Below, in pieces: positions 26,288 through 33,963 of a stretch of DNA of 64,000 nt. Origin of the DNA: Hyphomicrobiales bacterium (GTDB taxonomy: Bacteria; Pseudomonadota; Alphaproteobacteria; Rhizobiales; Rhizobiaceae); assembly GCA_900473915.1 (NCBI GenBank), contig UCNG01000014.1, forward strand, positions 156,745-220,744, written 5' to 3'. The position numbers were made by a program, and so were the translations under genes. Within the stretch, counting starts at the first letter, position 1, and each line of letters starts with the position of its first letter. The notes under the pieces are model-generated. The model did not search any database, was not told the DNA's origin, and worked only from the letters and a program-made list of their open reading frames with translations.

Positions 26288-26809
26288 TTATACCGAAGCA
26301 TCCACCTTCGCACCCTCGGAAACGGCCAGAATACGCGGTTCGTGTCCCGTGGACTTCAGAAAAGCGACAAGATCGTCGCGCTTGATAGAGGTCGTGGCTT
26401 CGTTGGTCAGCGGATGCCCGTTGATGACATCATGTTTCATCAAATCGGCGTCGAGAACGACCTGCACATTATGCGCGGTATCGTTGACCGCACCGAATAC
26501 GGTGACCGAACCGGGGATCACGCCCAGATATTCCATCAGCTTTTCCGGCTTGCCGAACGATACGCGGCTTGCCGCGCCGATCAATTGATGGATCGATTTC
26601 AGATCGACAACCGCATCTTCCTCTACCGTCATCAGAAAGAAATTGTCTTTCTTGTCCTTCAGAAAGAGGTTCTTCGTATGGCCGCCGGGAATTTCACCGC
26701 GCAGTTTTTGGGAATCGGCGACCGTGAACAAGGGGGGATGTTCGACCGTTTTCACTTCGATACCAAGTTTCTGAAGATAATCGTGAAGCTCGCTCGGCGA
26801 CAAAGGCAT
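26288..26809 (-). CDS. ProX-type prolyl-tRNA editing domain protein
   Basis: 173 residues of the YbaK/ProRS-associated (INS-like) family. The catalytic lysine is K46 in GGHTKNLFLKD, and the family blocks VDLKSIHQLIG, PGSVTVFGAVND and HPLTNEATTSI are all present. Caulobacter ProXp-ala, the best-known member, hydrolyses Ala-tRNA(Pro) in trans; this protein probably does the same. ATG 26809 was chosen (GGGGTGG site) over a GTG three codons upstream. Confidence 0.92.
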   Translation of the reverse strand: MPLSPSELHDYLQKLGIEVKTVEHPPLFTVADSQKLRGEIPGGHTKNLFLKDKKDNFFLMTVEEDAVVDLKSIHQLIGAASRVSFGKPEKLMEYLGVIPGSVTVFGAVNDTAHNVQVVLDADLMKHDVINGHPLTNEATTSIKRDDLVAFLKSTGHEPRILAVSEGAKVDASV

Positions 26810-27137
26810 GATTTCCACCCCATTCTGTTCGGCACTGATATGTTGGGCATGTCACCACGCTCCTCACGTTCGGCGACACGCAACAGCGCTTATAGACCAT
26901 GGCTGCATGCTTAGAAACCATGCAACGCAAATTGGATTGATCGTTCGAAACGCCACGAGCTGACTCGCGCCGCAAGCGCCTGATTCCGCCATCCGCAGAG
27001 GTGCTTTTTTCCTGTTTCGCGGAGAAACCACAGCCGAAAACCTGACAAACACCTCTGGAATAGATAATATTTACAGATAGTTATGATTTAACCGACTGCT
27101 AAATTCACTGAAACTGTATTTTCCTGCAATTTCCCTG
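26810..27137. other. Gene-free stretch before tRNA-Gly
   Basis: No ORF with a ribosome site or family resemblance was seen. The AT-rich part around 27060-27120 leads into the tRNA promoter. A small non-coding RNA cannot be excluded. Confidence 0.4.
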
Positions 27138-27167
27138 TTGCAATCTCCGGGGCGTTGGTTCATATAG
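27138..27167 (+). promoter_or_regulatory. Probable promoter of tRNA-Gly
   Basis: TTGCAA at 27138-27143 and ATATAG at 27162-27167 are separated by 18 bases and lie about 30 bases before the mature tRNA start, a good fit to a housekeeping promoter. Confidence 0.55.
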
Positions 27168-27196
27168 CGCCTGCCTGACGGAAACGACTGGCGCGA

Positions 27197-27271
27197 GCGG
27201 GTGTAGCTCAGGGGTAGAGCACAACCTTGCCAAGGTTGGGGTCGAGGGTTCGAATCCCTTCGCCCGCTCCA
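27197..27271 (+). tRNA. tRNA-Gly(GCC)
   Basis: Complete cloverleaf. The acceptor stem 27197-27203 pairs with 27261-27267 (one G-T pair). The D-loop is short, the anticodon stem CAACC/GGTTG carries GCC at 27229-27231, and the T-arm contains GGTTCGAATCC. Discriminator T, CCA encoded at 27269-27271. GCC reads the GGC and GGU glycine codons. Confidence 0.97.
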
Positions 27272-27294
27272 GTTTACCGTTAAGTATAGGCAAC

Positions 27295-27321
27295 AAAATC
27301 CCGGCTTTGTCCGGGATTTTT
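27295..27321 (+). terminator. Terminator of tRNA-Gly
   Basis: Arms 27295-27304 and 27311-27320 followed by TTTTTG, 24 bases past the CCA end. Confidence 0.9.
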
Positions 27322-27415
27322 GCTTTTCAGGCTTTTTTCTTCATGGTCAAAGTGCGCCGGTGCGATTGCAGCAGCCGCACAAGCTCAGCCGGCGTGAAAT
27401 CAATCATCGGCTGGA

Positions 27416-27506
27416 GCATTTTCGAGCCAAAAGTGTGAAACGTCTACGCGGGGAAATCAGTTCACTGGACTGATTTCTTATCCCGCTTCGATGCGTTGGA
27501 AAATGC
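27416..27506. repeat. Palindromic interspersed element
   Basis: About 90 bases bounded by inverted 8-mers GCATTTTC (27416-27423) and GAAAATGC (27499-27506), with a central hairpin whose 9-bp arms are 27453-27461 and 27469-27477. The GAGCATTTTC opening resembles a short palindromic repeat family scattered through Rhizobiales genomes. No coding capacity. Confidence 0.55.
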
Positions 27507-27522
27507 GACAAACAAATCGTTA

Positions 27523-27560
27523 GAGCGGTTCCGGTGATTCCGTAAAAATAGGAACCGCTC
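27523..27560. repeat. Second palindromic element (GAGCGGTTCC arms)
   Basis: Perfect 10-bp inverted repeat, arms 27523-27532 and 27551-27560, with an 18-base loop. This motif is common between genes in Brucella-group genomes. It follows the previous element directly, making a composite repeat site just outside the MFS gene end. Confidence 0.55.
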
Positions 27561-27592
27561 CAAGCCCTTTGCTTGCAAAAATTCGAGAGCGC

Positions 27593-29056
27593 TCAGGTCA
27601 CCACGTTTTCTTCGTATGTCTTTTTACCCCCCGGCACACAGAGGCAGGTCGGTACGATCAAAGCGGCGATAAGCATCATCGCAACAAACGTCGCGTGCAG
27701 CGCCTGTTGAAGCGCGAGCCGAAGCTCCTGCCGATCAATCAACATCTCCGCGCCGTTCAGAAGATCCCGGAGTTGGTCCGAGGTAATCGCTTCACCGTGA
27801 TTGGCATTTGCGAGGCCGTAGGCTAGAATCGCTCCCAGAATGGCTGCTCCAAGGGTGCTGCCCAAATTGCGCGAGAATACGTTCGATGCCGTGGCGCTGC
27901 CGCGCTCCGACCAGTTCACGCTGTCCTGCGTCAAGATCAGCGCCCCGATATTAAGCAGCCCCATGCCGAACCCCATGACAAGAGAACCGGCTCCGGCCAA
28001 AATGGCCGAGCTTGATGGGGTGAGCATGACGAGCAGAGACGTTCCAATCGGAATGCAAACGCTCCCGGCAATCATGATGGGGCGCAGTCCGAAACGCGTA
28101 AACTGCCGCGAAGCAATCGTTGCTCCGCAAGGCCAGCCCAACAGCAGCATGGTCAGGGCAAAGCCCGCTACCACCGGAGAACGGTCAAGAACCGTCTGCA
28201 CATACATCGGCAGGAATGTCGTCAGCCCCATGATCGACATGCTGGCCAGAAAGACCGCCAGATTGGAGAATGCGATCGGACGCTTCAACCACAGCCCGGG
28301 CGCAACCATGGGCTCCTTTGCACGGCGCTCCTGCCAGATGAAGGCAACCAGCGACAAGCCAAAAAGAATGAACGCCAGAACCGCTTCGAGCGAGACTGCA
28401 CTTTCGATAAGAGTGAGCGCAATCATCAGGGAAGAGATGGACACGGCGAAAAGCGCCGCGCCCAGCACATCGACCGAAACCGGCTTTGTCCGCTTCTCTT
28501 CATGCAGGAAAAGAAGAAAACCCGATGCCGCCAGGATGCCGACCGGCACGTTGATCCAGAACACCCAAGCCCAGCTCACATTATGAATGATCAGGCTGCC
28601 AAGCAGCGGACCCACAACCGCTGACAGTGCCCAGACGCTTGCAAGATATCCCTGCACCTTGCTGCGCTGCGCGCCCGGAAAAAGATCCGCGACCACGGTC
28701 ATGGATGCTGGCTGGATGGCCCCTGCCCCGATGCCCTGCAATAACCGGAAAACAATCATCGAAGGCATCGACCAGGAGAAACCGGCCAAGACCGACGCGG
28801 AAAGGAACAACGCGATGCCGAAAACAAGCACCGGCTTGCGTCCGTATATATCGGCCAGCTTGCCAAACACCACCGTCGTTGCAGTTTGGCTCAACAGGAA
28901 CGACGAGAAAACCCAGGAATACAGATTGAGCTGCCCCAGCTGCGCTGCGATCTGCGGCATGGCAGTTGACACAATCGTTGCCTCGACGGCGATCATGGCC
29001 ATGCTTGCCATGATCGCAGCGACAACAAGCCCGCGATGAGAATGTTTTTCTGTCAT
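27593..29056 (-). CDS. DHA2-type MFS multidrug efflux transporter
   Basis: 487 residues with 13-14 hydrophobic segments, EmrB/QacA type. Motif A is GKLADIYGRKPVL near residues 65-77, and motif C-like WALSAVVGPLLGSLI near 142-156, as in drug:H+ antiporters. The N-terminus is short and cytoplasmic (MTEKHSHRG). No membrane-fusion partner or dedicated regulator is adjacent; the divergent gene is a RidA homologue. Substrate unknown. Confidence 0.9.
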   Translation of the reverse strand: MTEKHSHRGLVVAAIMASMAMIAVEATIVSTAMPQIAAQLGQLNLYSWVFSSFLLSQTATTVVFGKLADIYGRKPVLVFGIALFLSASVLAGFSWSMPSMIVFRLLQGIGAGAIQPASMTVVADLFPGAQRSKVQGYLASVWALSAVVGPLLGSLIIHNVSWAWVFWINVPVGILAASGFLLFLHEEKRTKPVSVDVLGAALFAVSISSLMIALTLIESAVSLEAVLAFILFGLSLVAFIWQERRAKEPMVAPGLWLKRPIAFSNLAVFLASMSIMGLTTFLPMYVQTVLDRSPVVAGFALTMLLLGWPCGATIASRQFTRFGLRPIMIAGSVCIPIGTSLLVMLTPSSSAILAGAGSLVMGFGMGLLNIGALILTQDSVNWSERGSATASNVFSRNLGSTLGAAILGAILAYGLANANHGEAITSDQLRDLLNGAEMLIDRQELRLALQQALHATFVAMMLIAALIVPTCLCVPGGKKTYEENVVT

Positions 29057-29325
29057 GGATAGCTTTCAGACCAGAACGGTCGTCGTTGAGTGGAAGCCTC
29101 CTCGCTTCCGACCCTGTTTCTTAGACCTGTCCGCTTCCCATCGCAACAGGTTGCCCGCATGGCGGATACACAATGTTGCTACCTCGTTCGAGCCATTCAG
29201 CTGTTGCCATTGGAAACGTTTGGCGTTCGGTTTGAGTGGGAACGATGTTCATGCGGCTTGTTTTAACGCGCGATTTATTCGACAAGCGCTTCGCAAATTC
29301 AGATGAGCCTGCTTGGAGAATGACC

Positions 29326-29712
29326 ATGACAAACAACGCAATACCCTATTTTCTTGAGGATACGGACGAAAGCGAGATTTCTTCCGATGTCGCAGGTATC
29401 GGCAATCTTCTTGTAACGACCCATGTTCCCATTCGGGCAGATGGCTCAATGGAAACCGGCGACATAACCGCCCAAAGCGAATGCACGCTGAACAGCCTCA
29501 AAACATCCCTTGAAAAGGCTGGCAGCAGCTTGGCGAACGTCATTCATCTGACGATCTATCTGACCGATATCAACGAACGCCCCGCCTTCAACGAAGTTTA
29601 TCTGCGCTATTTCAAGAAACCTTTTCCGGTTCGTTGCGCGGTCGGCGTTGCGGGGCTGGCAACGCCGGAGATGCGGGTTGAAGTCACTGCGATGGCCGTC
29701 CGCAATCAGTAG
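29326..29712 (+). CDS. RidA family imine/enamine deaminase
   Basis: 128 residues of the Rid (YjgF/YER057c/UK114) family, which hydrolyses reactive imines left by amino-acid-processing enzymes. The substrate-binding arginine is in PVRCAVGV near residue 103, and the trimer-interface block VIHLTIYLTDI is typical. ATG 29326 was chosen because GGAG at 29315-29318 is correctly spaced for it and too close for ATG 29320. The nearby FAD-dependent oxidase could generate its imine substrate. Confidence 0.9.
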   Translation: MTNNAIPYFLEDTDESEISSDVAGIGNLLVTTHVPIRADGSMETGDITAQSECTLNSLKTSLEKAGSSLANVIHLTIYLTDINERPAFNEVYLRYFKKPFPVRCAVGVAGLATPEMRVEVTAMAVRNQ

Positions 29713-29737
29713 CCGCCGACACACGGCACAGTTCGCC

Positions 29738-29768
29738 TTCGGGGCCGTGGGATATGAACGGCCCCGAA
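29738..29768 (+). terminator. Hairpin behind ridA-like gene
   Basis: Perfect 11-bp arms 29738-29748 and 29758-29768 without a T-run. Likely end or attenuation point of the RidA transcript. Confidence 0.5.
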
Positions 29769-29799
29769 CTTGTCCAGCCCTGACCTGACTCCTGCGCGA

Positions 29800-29821
29800 T
29801 TAGCATATAATCATACGCTAA
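29800..29821 (+). promoter_or_regulatory. Candidate operator upstream of the binding-protein gene
   Basis: An AT-rich dyad TTAGCATAT-4-ATACGCTAA with eight of nine arm positions complementary, centred about 100 bases before the start at 29910. Size and symmetry suit a dimeric repressor, but the regulator is unknown. Confidence 0.45.
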
Positions 29822-29909
29822 TTTCATAATTCGTTTCCGCGAGCAGCCTAGCCGATGCTTGCGTGTTTATGCCATGCTCGTGCGTCAGACCAGTGGAGGG
29901 GTCGATAAG

Positions 29910-30737
29910 ATGAGAAAAATCATAACAATAATGGGTATCGCAGGCGCCATTCTGGCAACGGGATTCGCGGCTCATGCGGGAGAGACGCTGGATCGCGTCA
30001 TGGAAAAGAAAGCCATGGTTGTCGCAACCAATGCAGGCTGGCCTCCTCAAAGCTTTCTCGATGATTCCAACCAGCTCGTAGGCTTTGACGTCGACGTGGC
30101 CAACGAGATCGGCAAGCGTCTCGGCGTCGCCGTATCCTTCGAGACACCGGACTGGGCAACCTTGACCGGCGGACGCTGGCAAGGGCGCTATGACGTAGGC
30201 GTCGGATCGGTCACGCCGACCAAGGCGCGCGCCAATGTCATTGATTTTGCTGGCATTTATTATTACAGCCCATATGTCTATGTCGTGCACAAGGACAGTG
30301 AGGCGAAATCGGTCGCAGACCTCAAAGGCAAGGTTATCGGCGTCGAGACCGCCACCACTTCGGAAGATTATGCGCGTCACCAGCTGGAGATCGACGCACC
30401 CGGCCTTCCCCCAATCGAATACAAGCTCGAACCGGGCGACATTCGCACTTTCGCGGATTCCATGCTGCCGTTCGACGATCTGAGACTGGGAGATGGCGTT
30501 CGTATCGATGCGATTGTCGCACCGGAGCAGACGGCTCAGAACGCGATCAAGAACGGCTACCCCGTAAAAATCCTTGAAGGCGACTATGCTTTCCGCGAGC
30601 CGCTCGTCGTTATCGCCGAGAAGAACGATCCCGACTGGACTGCCAAGATTGGCGAAATCATCAAGCAGATGAAGTCCGACGGCACTCTCGGGACGCTCAC
30701 CGCAAAGTGGTACGGCAAGGACTACAGCGCCGACTAA
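29910..30737 (+). CDS. Amino-acid ABC transporter substrate-binding protein
   Basis: 275 residues of SBP family 3. The Sec signal is MRKIITIMGIAGAILATGFAAHA. Family blocks are GFDVDVANEIGKRLG near 60-74, and YDVGVGSVTPTKAR near 93-106, with DFAGIYYYSPYVYVV following. The start at 29910 has a GTGGAGGGG site; the frame upstream of it is not supported. It heads a unit with an FAD oxidase and a permease but no ATPase. Ligand probably a polar amino acid or amine. Confidence 0.9.
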   Translation: MRKIITIMGIAGAILATGFAAHAGETLDRVMEKKAMVVATNAGWPPQSFLDDSNQLVGFDVDVANEIGKRLGVAVSFETPDWATLTGGRWQGRYDVGVGSVTPTKARANVIDFAGIYYYSPYVYVVHKDSEAKSVADLKGKVIGVETATTSEDYARHQLEIDAPGLPPIEYKLEPGDIRTFADSMLPFDDLRLGDGVRIDAIVAPEQTAQNAIKNGYPVKILEGDYAFREPLVVIAEKNDPDWTAKIGEIIKQMKSDGTLGTLTAKWYGKDYSAD

Positions 30738-30761
30738 CCTGTCCCTTGCTTCGATATTGAA

Positions 30762-30786
30762 ATGAGCCATCCATGCGGTGGCTCAT
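30762..30786 (+). other. Intercistronic hairpin after the binding-protein gene
   Basis: Perfect 8-bp arms 30762-30769 and 30779-30786 between this binding-protein gene and the oxidase gene; no T-run. Likely message stabiliser or partial attenuator. Confidence 0.5.
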
Positions 30787-30811
30787 CCGATACCCTTATT
30801 TTGGTGTTACG

Positions 30812-32095
30812 ATGACATATCCCGTCACTTACTACAGCCGTACCAAGGCGGACGACTTCGCACGTCCGACGCTGGAGCGTGAAATAACAGCAGATGTCGC
30901 GGTGATCGGCGGCGGGCTTGCCGGATTGTCGGCTGCCTTGCAGATGTCGCGCGCGGGTAAGAAAGTTGTTGTTCTTGAAGCCGAAAGCATCGGCTTCGGC
31001 GCGTCCGGGCGCAATGGCGGATTTGTCAGCCCCGGTTTTGCAACCGGCGGCGATGCTATTGCCGCCCGCACCAACGATGCCGTCGCCAGAACGCTGCATG
31101 AAATGTCGATCGAGGGCGTCGAGTTCGTTCGGCAGAACATTGCCTCGCTGAACATCGAGGAAGCCCAGCTATCTCCCGGCATTATGAGCGTTCGTCGCTA
31201 TGACGATGGCGACAGCCTGAAACACTACGCCGACGAGCTCTACCGCGACTACGGCTACAAGCTCGAATTTCATACAACAGCCGAAACCCGCAATATTTTG
31301 AATTCCAAGCGTTATTTCCAGTCTGTCACTGACCCCAATGCGTTTCATATTCACCCGCTGAATTATCTGCGGGCGCTCGGTCGTGAGATCGAACGGCTTG
31401 ACGGGCGGATATTCGAACATAGCCGCGTGGTCCAGCTGCTCGACGATAGAGATGGCAAGCTCATAAAAACGGCACAGGGACAAGTTAAGGCAGGTGCAGT
31501 TCTGATCACTACCGGAGGCTATACCGATGGACTGGTTGGTCGGATCAAGCGTGCCTATCTGTCCATCGCGACTTATGTGATGGTCAGCGAAGAAGCGCCC
31601 GAACTCATCGCATCAGCAATCCGCACAACCGCCGCGATTGGAGACAACCGCCGGGCGGGCGACTATTACCGCGTGATTGATGGCGGCCGCAGACTATTGT
31701 GGGGCGGACGTATCACGACAAGAGCAGCCGATACGCCCGGTGTCGTGCGGGAACTGCGCAACGAAATGGTGGGGACCTACCCTCAGCTCGCTTCGCTAAA
31801 GACGGAACTCGCATGGTCGGGCCTGATGTCTTACGCAAGACATCTCATGCCCCAGATCGGCCAGCTCGATCGGGCCACCTGGTACTGCACGGCATTTGGC
31901 GGACATGGGCTCAACACCACCGCAATCGGCGGCAAGGTCGTCGCCGAAGCCATTTGCGGACAAAGTGAGCGCTACAAGCTCTTCGAGAAATTCGGGCTGG
32001 TTTGGGCCGGAGGCGCCGCAGGTCTCGCAGCCGCCCAGTTGACCTATTGGAAATTGCAGATGCAGGATTGGCTTGCCGAGCGAAAAGCAGGCTGA
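30812..32095 (+). CDS. FAD-dependent amine/amino-acid oxidoreductase (DAO family, PuuB-like)
   Basis: 427 residues. The FAD-binding Rossmann motif DVAVIGGGLAGLSAALQMSRAGKKVVVLEAE lies at about residues 28-58, followed by GFGASGRNGGFVSPG, the flavin-contact block of gamma-glutamylputrescine oxidase-like DAO proteins. The C-terminus has the closing WYCTAFGGHGLNTTAIGGKVVAEA. Probably oxidises an amine or secondary amino acid to an imine, which links it to the RidA gene upstream. Start ATG 30812 follows homologue length; an ATG at 30773 is possible. Both have weak ribosome sites. Confidence 0.86.
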   Translation: MTYPVTYYSRTKADDFARPTLEREITADVAVIGGGLAGLSAALQMSRAGKKVVVLEAESIGFGASGRNGGFVSPGFATGGDAIAARTNDAVARTLHEMSIEGVEFVRQNIASLNIEEAQLSPGIMSVRRYDDGDSLKHYADELYRDYGYKLEFHTTAETRNILNSKRYFQSVTDPNAFHIHPLNYLRALGREIERLDGRIFEHSRVVQLLDDRDGKLIKTAQGQVKAGAVLITTGGYTDGLVGRIKRAYLSIATYVMVSEEAPELIASAIRTTAAIGDNRRAGDYYRVIDGGRRLLWGGRITTRAADTPGVVRELRNEMVGTYPQLASLKTELAWSGLMSYARHLMPQIGQLDRATWYCTAFGGHGLNTTAIGGKVVAEAICGQSERYKLFEKFGLVWAGGAAGLAAAQLTYWKLQMQDWLAERKAG

Positions 32096-32108
32096 CAGGG
32101 GAGAAAAT

Positions 32109-33080
32109 ATGCTCGGGAGGTTTTTTCTGACACGGCCTGAGGCCGCTAAACGAACTGTTCAGGTAGCGTTTTTTGTTATCCTGACAGCGCTCTTCTGTTT
32201 CATGAATGTCCGGTTCTCGGGCATAACAAACTGGCTGGGGATCGACCCCAAAGTCGCGAAGGCGGGTTTCACCAAGGCGACGTTGCTGTCCTCCGTTCTG
32301 CTTAGCCTCCTGATCTTCGCCAATTGGAGTTTTTTGAGACTATTTCCACGTTGGGTACAGATTATAGCCATATGGCTGGAACTGTTCCTGCTGCTGATGG
32401 TCTTCTTCTATTCATTCAATCTCTCGTTTGAATTCATCGCCAGAAAGATCGGATTTCTCATCAGCCAGGGCGTCGTCACGACGCTTTATATTTCCACCGC
32501 TTCCATCTTCTTCGCAACCGTTCTGGCGCTGATCGGCGCTGTCGCCAAACTCTCCAAGAACGGTCTGGTCTACGGTCTGGCGACGTTTTACACCTCGCTC
32601 TTCCGCGGCCTGCCCTTGCTGATGCAGATTTACATTATTTACCTCGGCTTGCCGCAGGTGGGATATGTCATTGGGCCGATCCCCGCCGGTATTCTGGCGC
32701 TTTCGCTGTGTTACGGCGCTTATATGACGGAAATCTTTCGTGCGGGCATCGAAAGCATCCCGCGCGGACAGCAGGAAGGTGCCGCCGCTCTGGGGCTGGG
32801 GCCATCGCAAACGATGTGGCTGGTCATTCTTCCGCAGGCGATGCGCATCATCATTCCGCCAACGGGCAACCAGTTCATCGCGATGCTCAAAGACTCGTCG
32901 CTGGTCTCTGTCATCGGTGTATGGGAGCTTATGTATCTTGCCCGCACACAGGGCCAAACCGAGTTCCGGCATATCGAGATGCTCATCACGGCATCAATGA
33001 TCTACTGGGCACTGTCCGTCGTGCTGGAATATGGCCAGGCGAAGCTCGAAGCTCGCTTCAAACGTTCCCTCGTGCGTTGA
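32109..33080 (+). CDS. Amino-acid ABC transporter permease (HisM type) with N-terminal extension
   Basis: 323 residues. The first 110 residues hold about three extra membrane helices. The HisM/GlnP-type permease domain follows (about 125-315), with GLPLLMQIYIIYLGLP and the EAA-loop IESIPRGQQEGAAALGLGPSQTMWLVILPQAMR that docks the ATPase. Start ATG 32109 has an AGGGGAGAA site. No ATP-binding subunit accompanies this set, so it must borrow one, the nearest being the polar amino acid ATPase at 37540-38313. Confidence 0.9.
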   Translation: MLGRFFLTRPEAAKRTVQVAFFVILTALFCFMNVRFSGITNWLGIDPKVAKAGFTKATLLSSVLLSLLIFANWSFLRLFPRWVQIIAIWLELFLLLMVFFYSFNLSFEFIARKIGFLISQGVVTTLYISTASIFFATVLALIGAVAKLSKNGLVYGLATFYTSLFRGLPLLMQIYIIYLGLPQVGYVIGPIPAGILALSLCYGAYMTEIFRAGIESIPRGQQEGAAALGLGPSQTMWLVILPQAMRIIIPPTGNQFIAMLKDSSLVSVIGVWELMYLARTQGQTEFRHIEMLITASMIYWALSVVLEYGQAKLEARFKRSLVR

Positions 33081-33125
33081 ACGCGTCACCATTAAGGCGT
33101 CGGGCCTGAGCAACATCAAACGAAA

Positions 33126-33150
33126 ATCGGCGCGGAATTACCGCGCCGAT
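33126..33150. terminator. Terminator-like hairpin between converging operons
   Basis: Perfect 10-bp GC-rich arms 33126-33135 and 33141-33150 around AATTA, in the 92-bp gap where the permease and DDAH genes converge; flanked by A-rich sequence on the left, giving T residues for the leftward transcript. Confidence 0.7.
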
Positions 33151-33172
33151 CCATTGTAAAACCTGTTTCAGA

Positions 33173-33958
33173 TTATCGCCGCCACCTGAGCGACATGCAT
33201 GACAGACCTGCATCGATCCGTCCGATTTCGCCTGTCTTGAGGGCAACAACCCTATATCCCTCTTTATCAAGCTTATCGATCGTGCGGGGATAGTCCGCGC
33301 CGACGAAAACGACATCGTTGACCCGAAGCGCATTGGCGGCTGCCTCTTCACCCTCCGGCGTCACAATTTCACGCATGCCTCGAAAGAAGCCGGAGCCCGC
33401 CAGCCTGTGCGTCGCAAGCACCGTCTCCTCGTCCAGCAGCGAACAGTCGGTCTTGAAGTGCAGTACACCCTTCGGCGTCTCGACAATCTCGGCGGCACGT
33501 CCGAGCGCCGTCAGTGCAGCCCGAAGCCCTTCGGCGCCACTCTTGTCGGTACGCGCCGACAGGCCGATCATCACCACCTTGGGCGTCACCAGCACATCAC
33601 CGCCATCGGCGAAACCGGGTGAAGGGAGCGACACGACATTCTCAAAGAGCGAACGCAGAACCGGTTCTATTTCAGCCGTCTCACCCATGCGCGATGGTGC
33701 ACCAGGACGCAGCAGAACTGCGCCTTCGTGGAACACCAGCGCCGGATCTTCTACAAATATCGAATCCGGAAAATCCTCCATCGGCGGCAGAACCGTCACC
33801 TCGACACCAGCGTTTCGCAACGCCTGCACATAGGCTTCGTGTTCTTCCCTGACACCTTCGTAGGTCGGATTGCCCCTGTCATCGGCGCGCAAACCATTGA
33901 CGACGGATCGTCCCGGCGTGCGAACAATGGCTGCATTGAATTGATAAACGGCGGTCAT
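33173..33958 (-). CDS. ddaH: Dimethylarginine dimethylaminohydrolase homologue (guanidino-modifying enzyme fold)
   Basis: 261 residues of the pentein superfamily, DDAH branch. Known DDAH hydrolyses N-omega-methylated arginines to citrulline and a methylamine. Visible blocks are MEDFPDSIFVEDPALVF near 58-75, FADGGDVLV, the catalytic histidine in GVLHFKTDCSLL, and the nucleophile C254 in GLSCMSLRW, eight residues from the end. It is the last gene of the leftward transporter operon, five bases after the M20 gene. Substrate is inferred: a methylarginine, or another guanidino compound made by the divergent operon. Confidence 0.87.
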   Translation of the reverse strand: MTAVYQFNAAIVRTPGRSVVNGLRADDRGNPTYEGVREEHEAYVQALRNAGVEVTVLPPMEDFPDSIFVEDPALVFHEGAVLLRPGAPSRMGETAEIEPVLRSLFENVVSLPSPGFADGGDVLVTPKVVMIGLSARTDKSGAEGLRAALTALGRAAEIVETPKGVLHFKTDCSLLDEETVLATHRLAGSGFFRGMREIVTPEGEEAAANALRVNDVVFVGADYPRTIDKLDKEGYRVVALKTGEIGRIDAGLSCMSLRWRR

Positions 33959-33963
33959 GGAAA

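Noticed and set aside
27105-27296. 63-codon reverse frame overlapping tRNA-Gly
   Set aside because: Runs through a perfect tRNA cloverleaf; it is a translation of the tRNA complement.
27327-27407. 26-codon reverse ORF beside the palindromic repeats
   Set aside because: No ribosome site and no support beyond an ATG and stop; possibly the remnant of a longer gene but not demonstrable.
29055-29306. 83-codon frame in the gap between the MFS pump and ridA-like gene
   Set aside because: No start signal or family match; the gap is better explained as divergent promoters.
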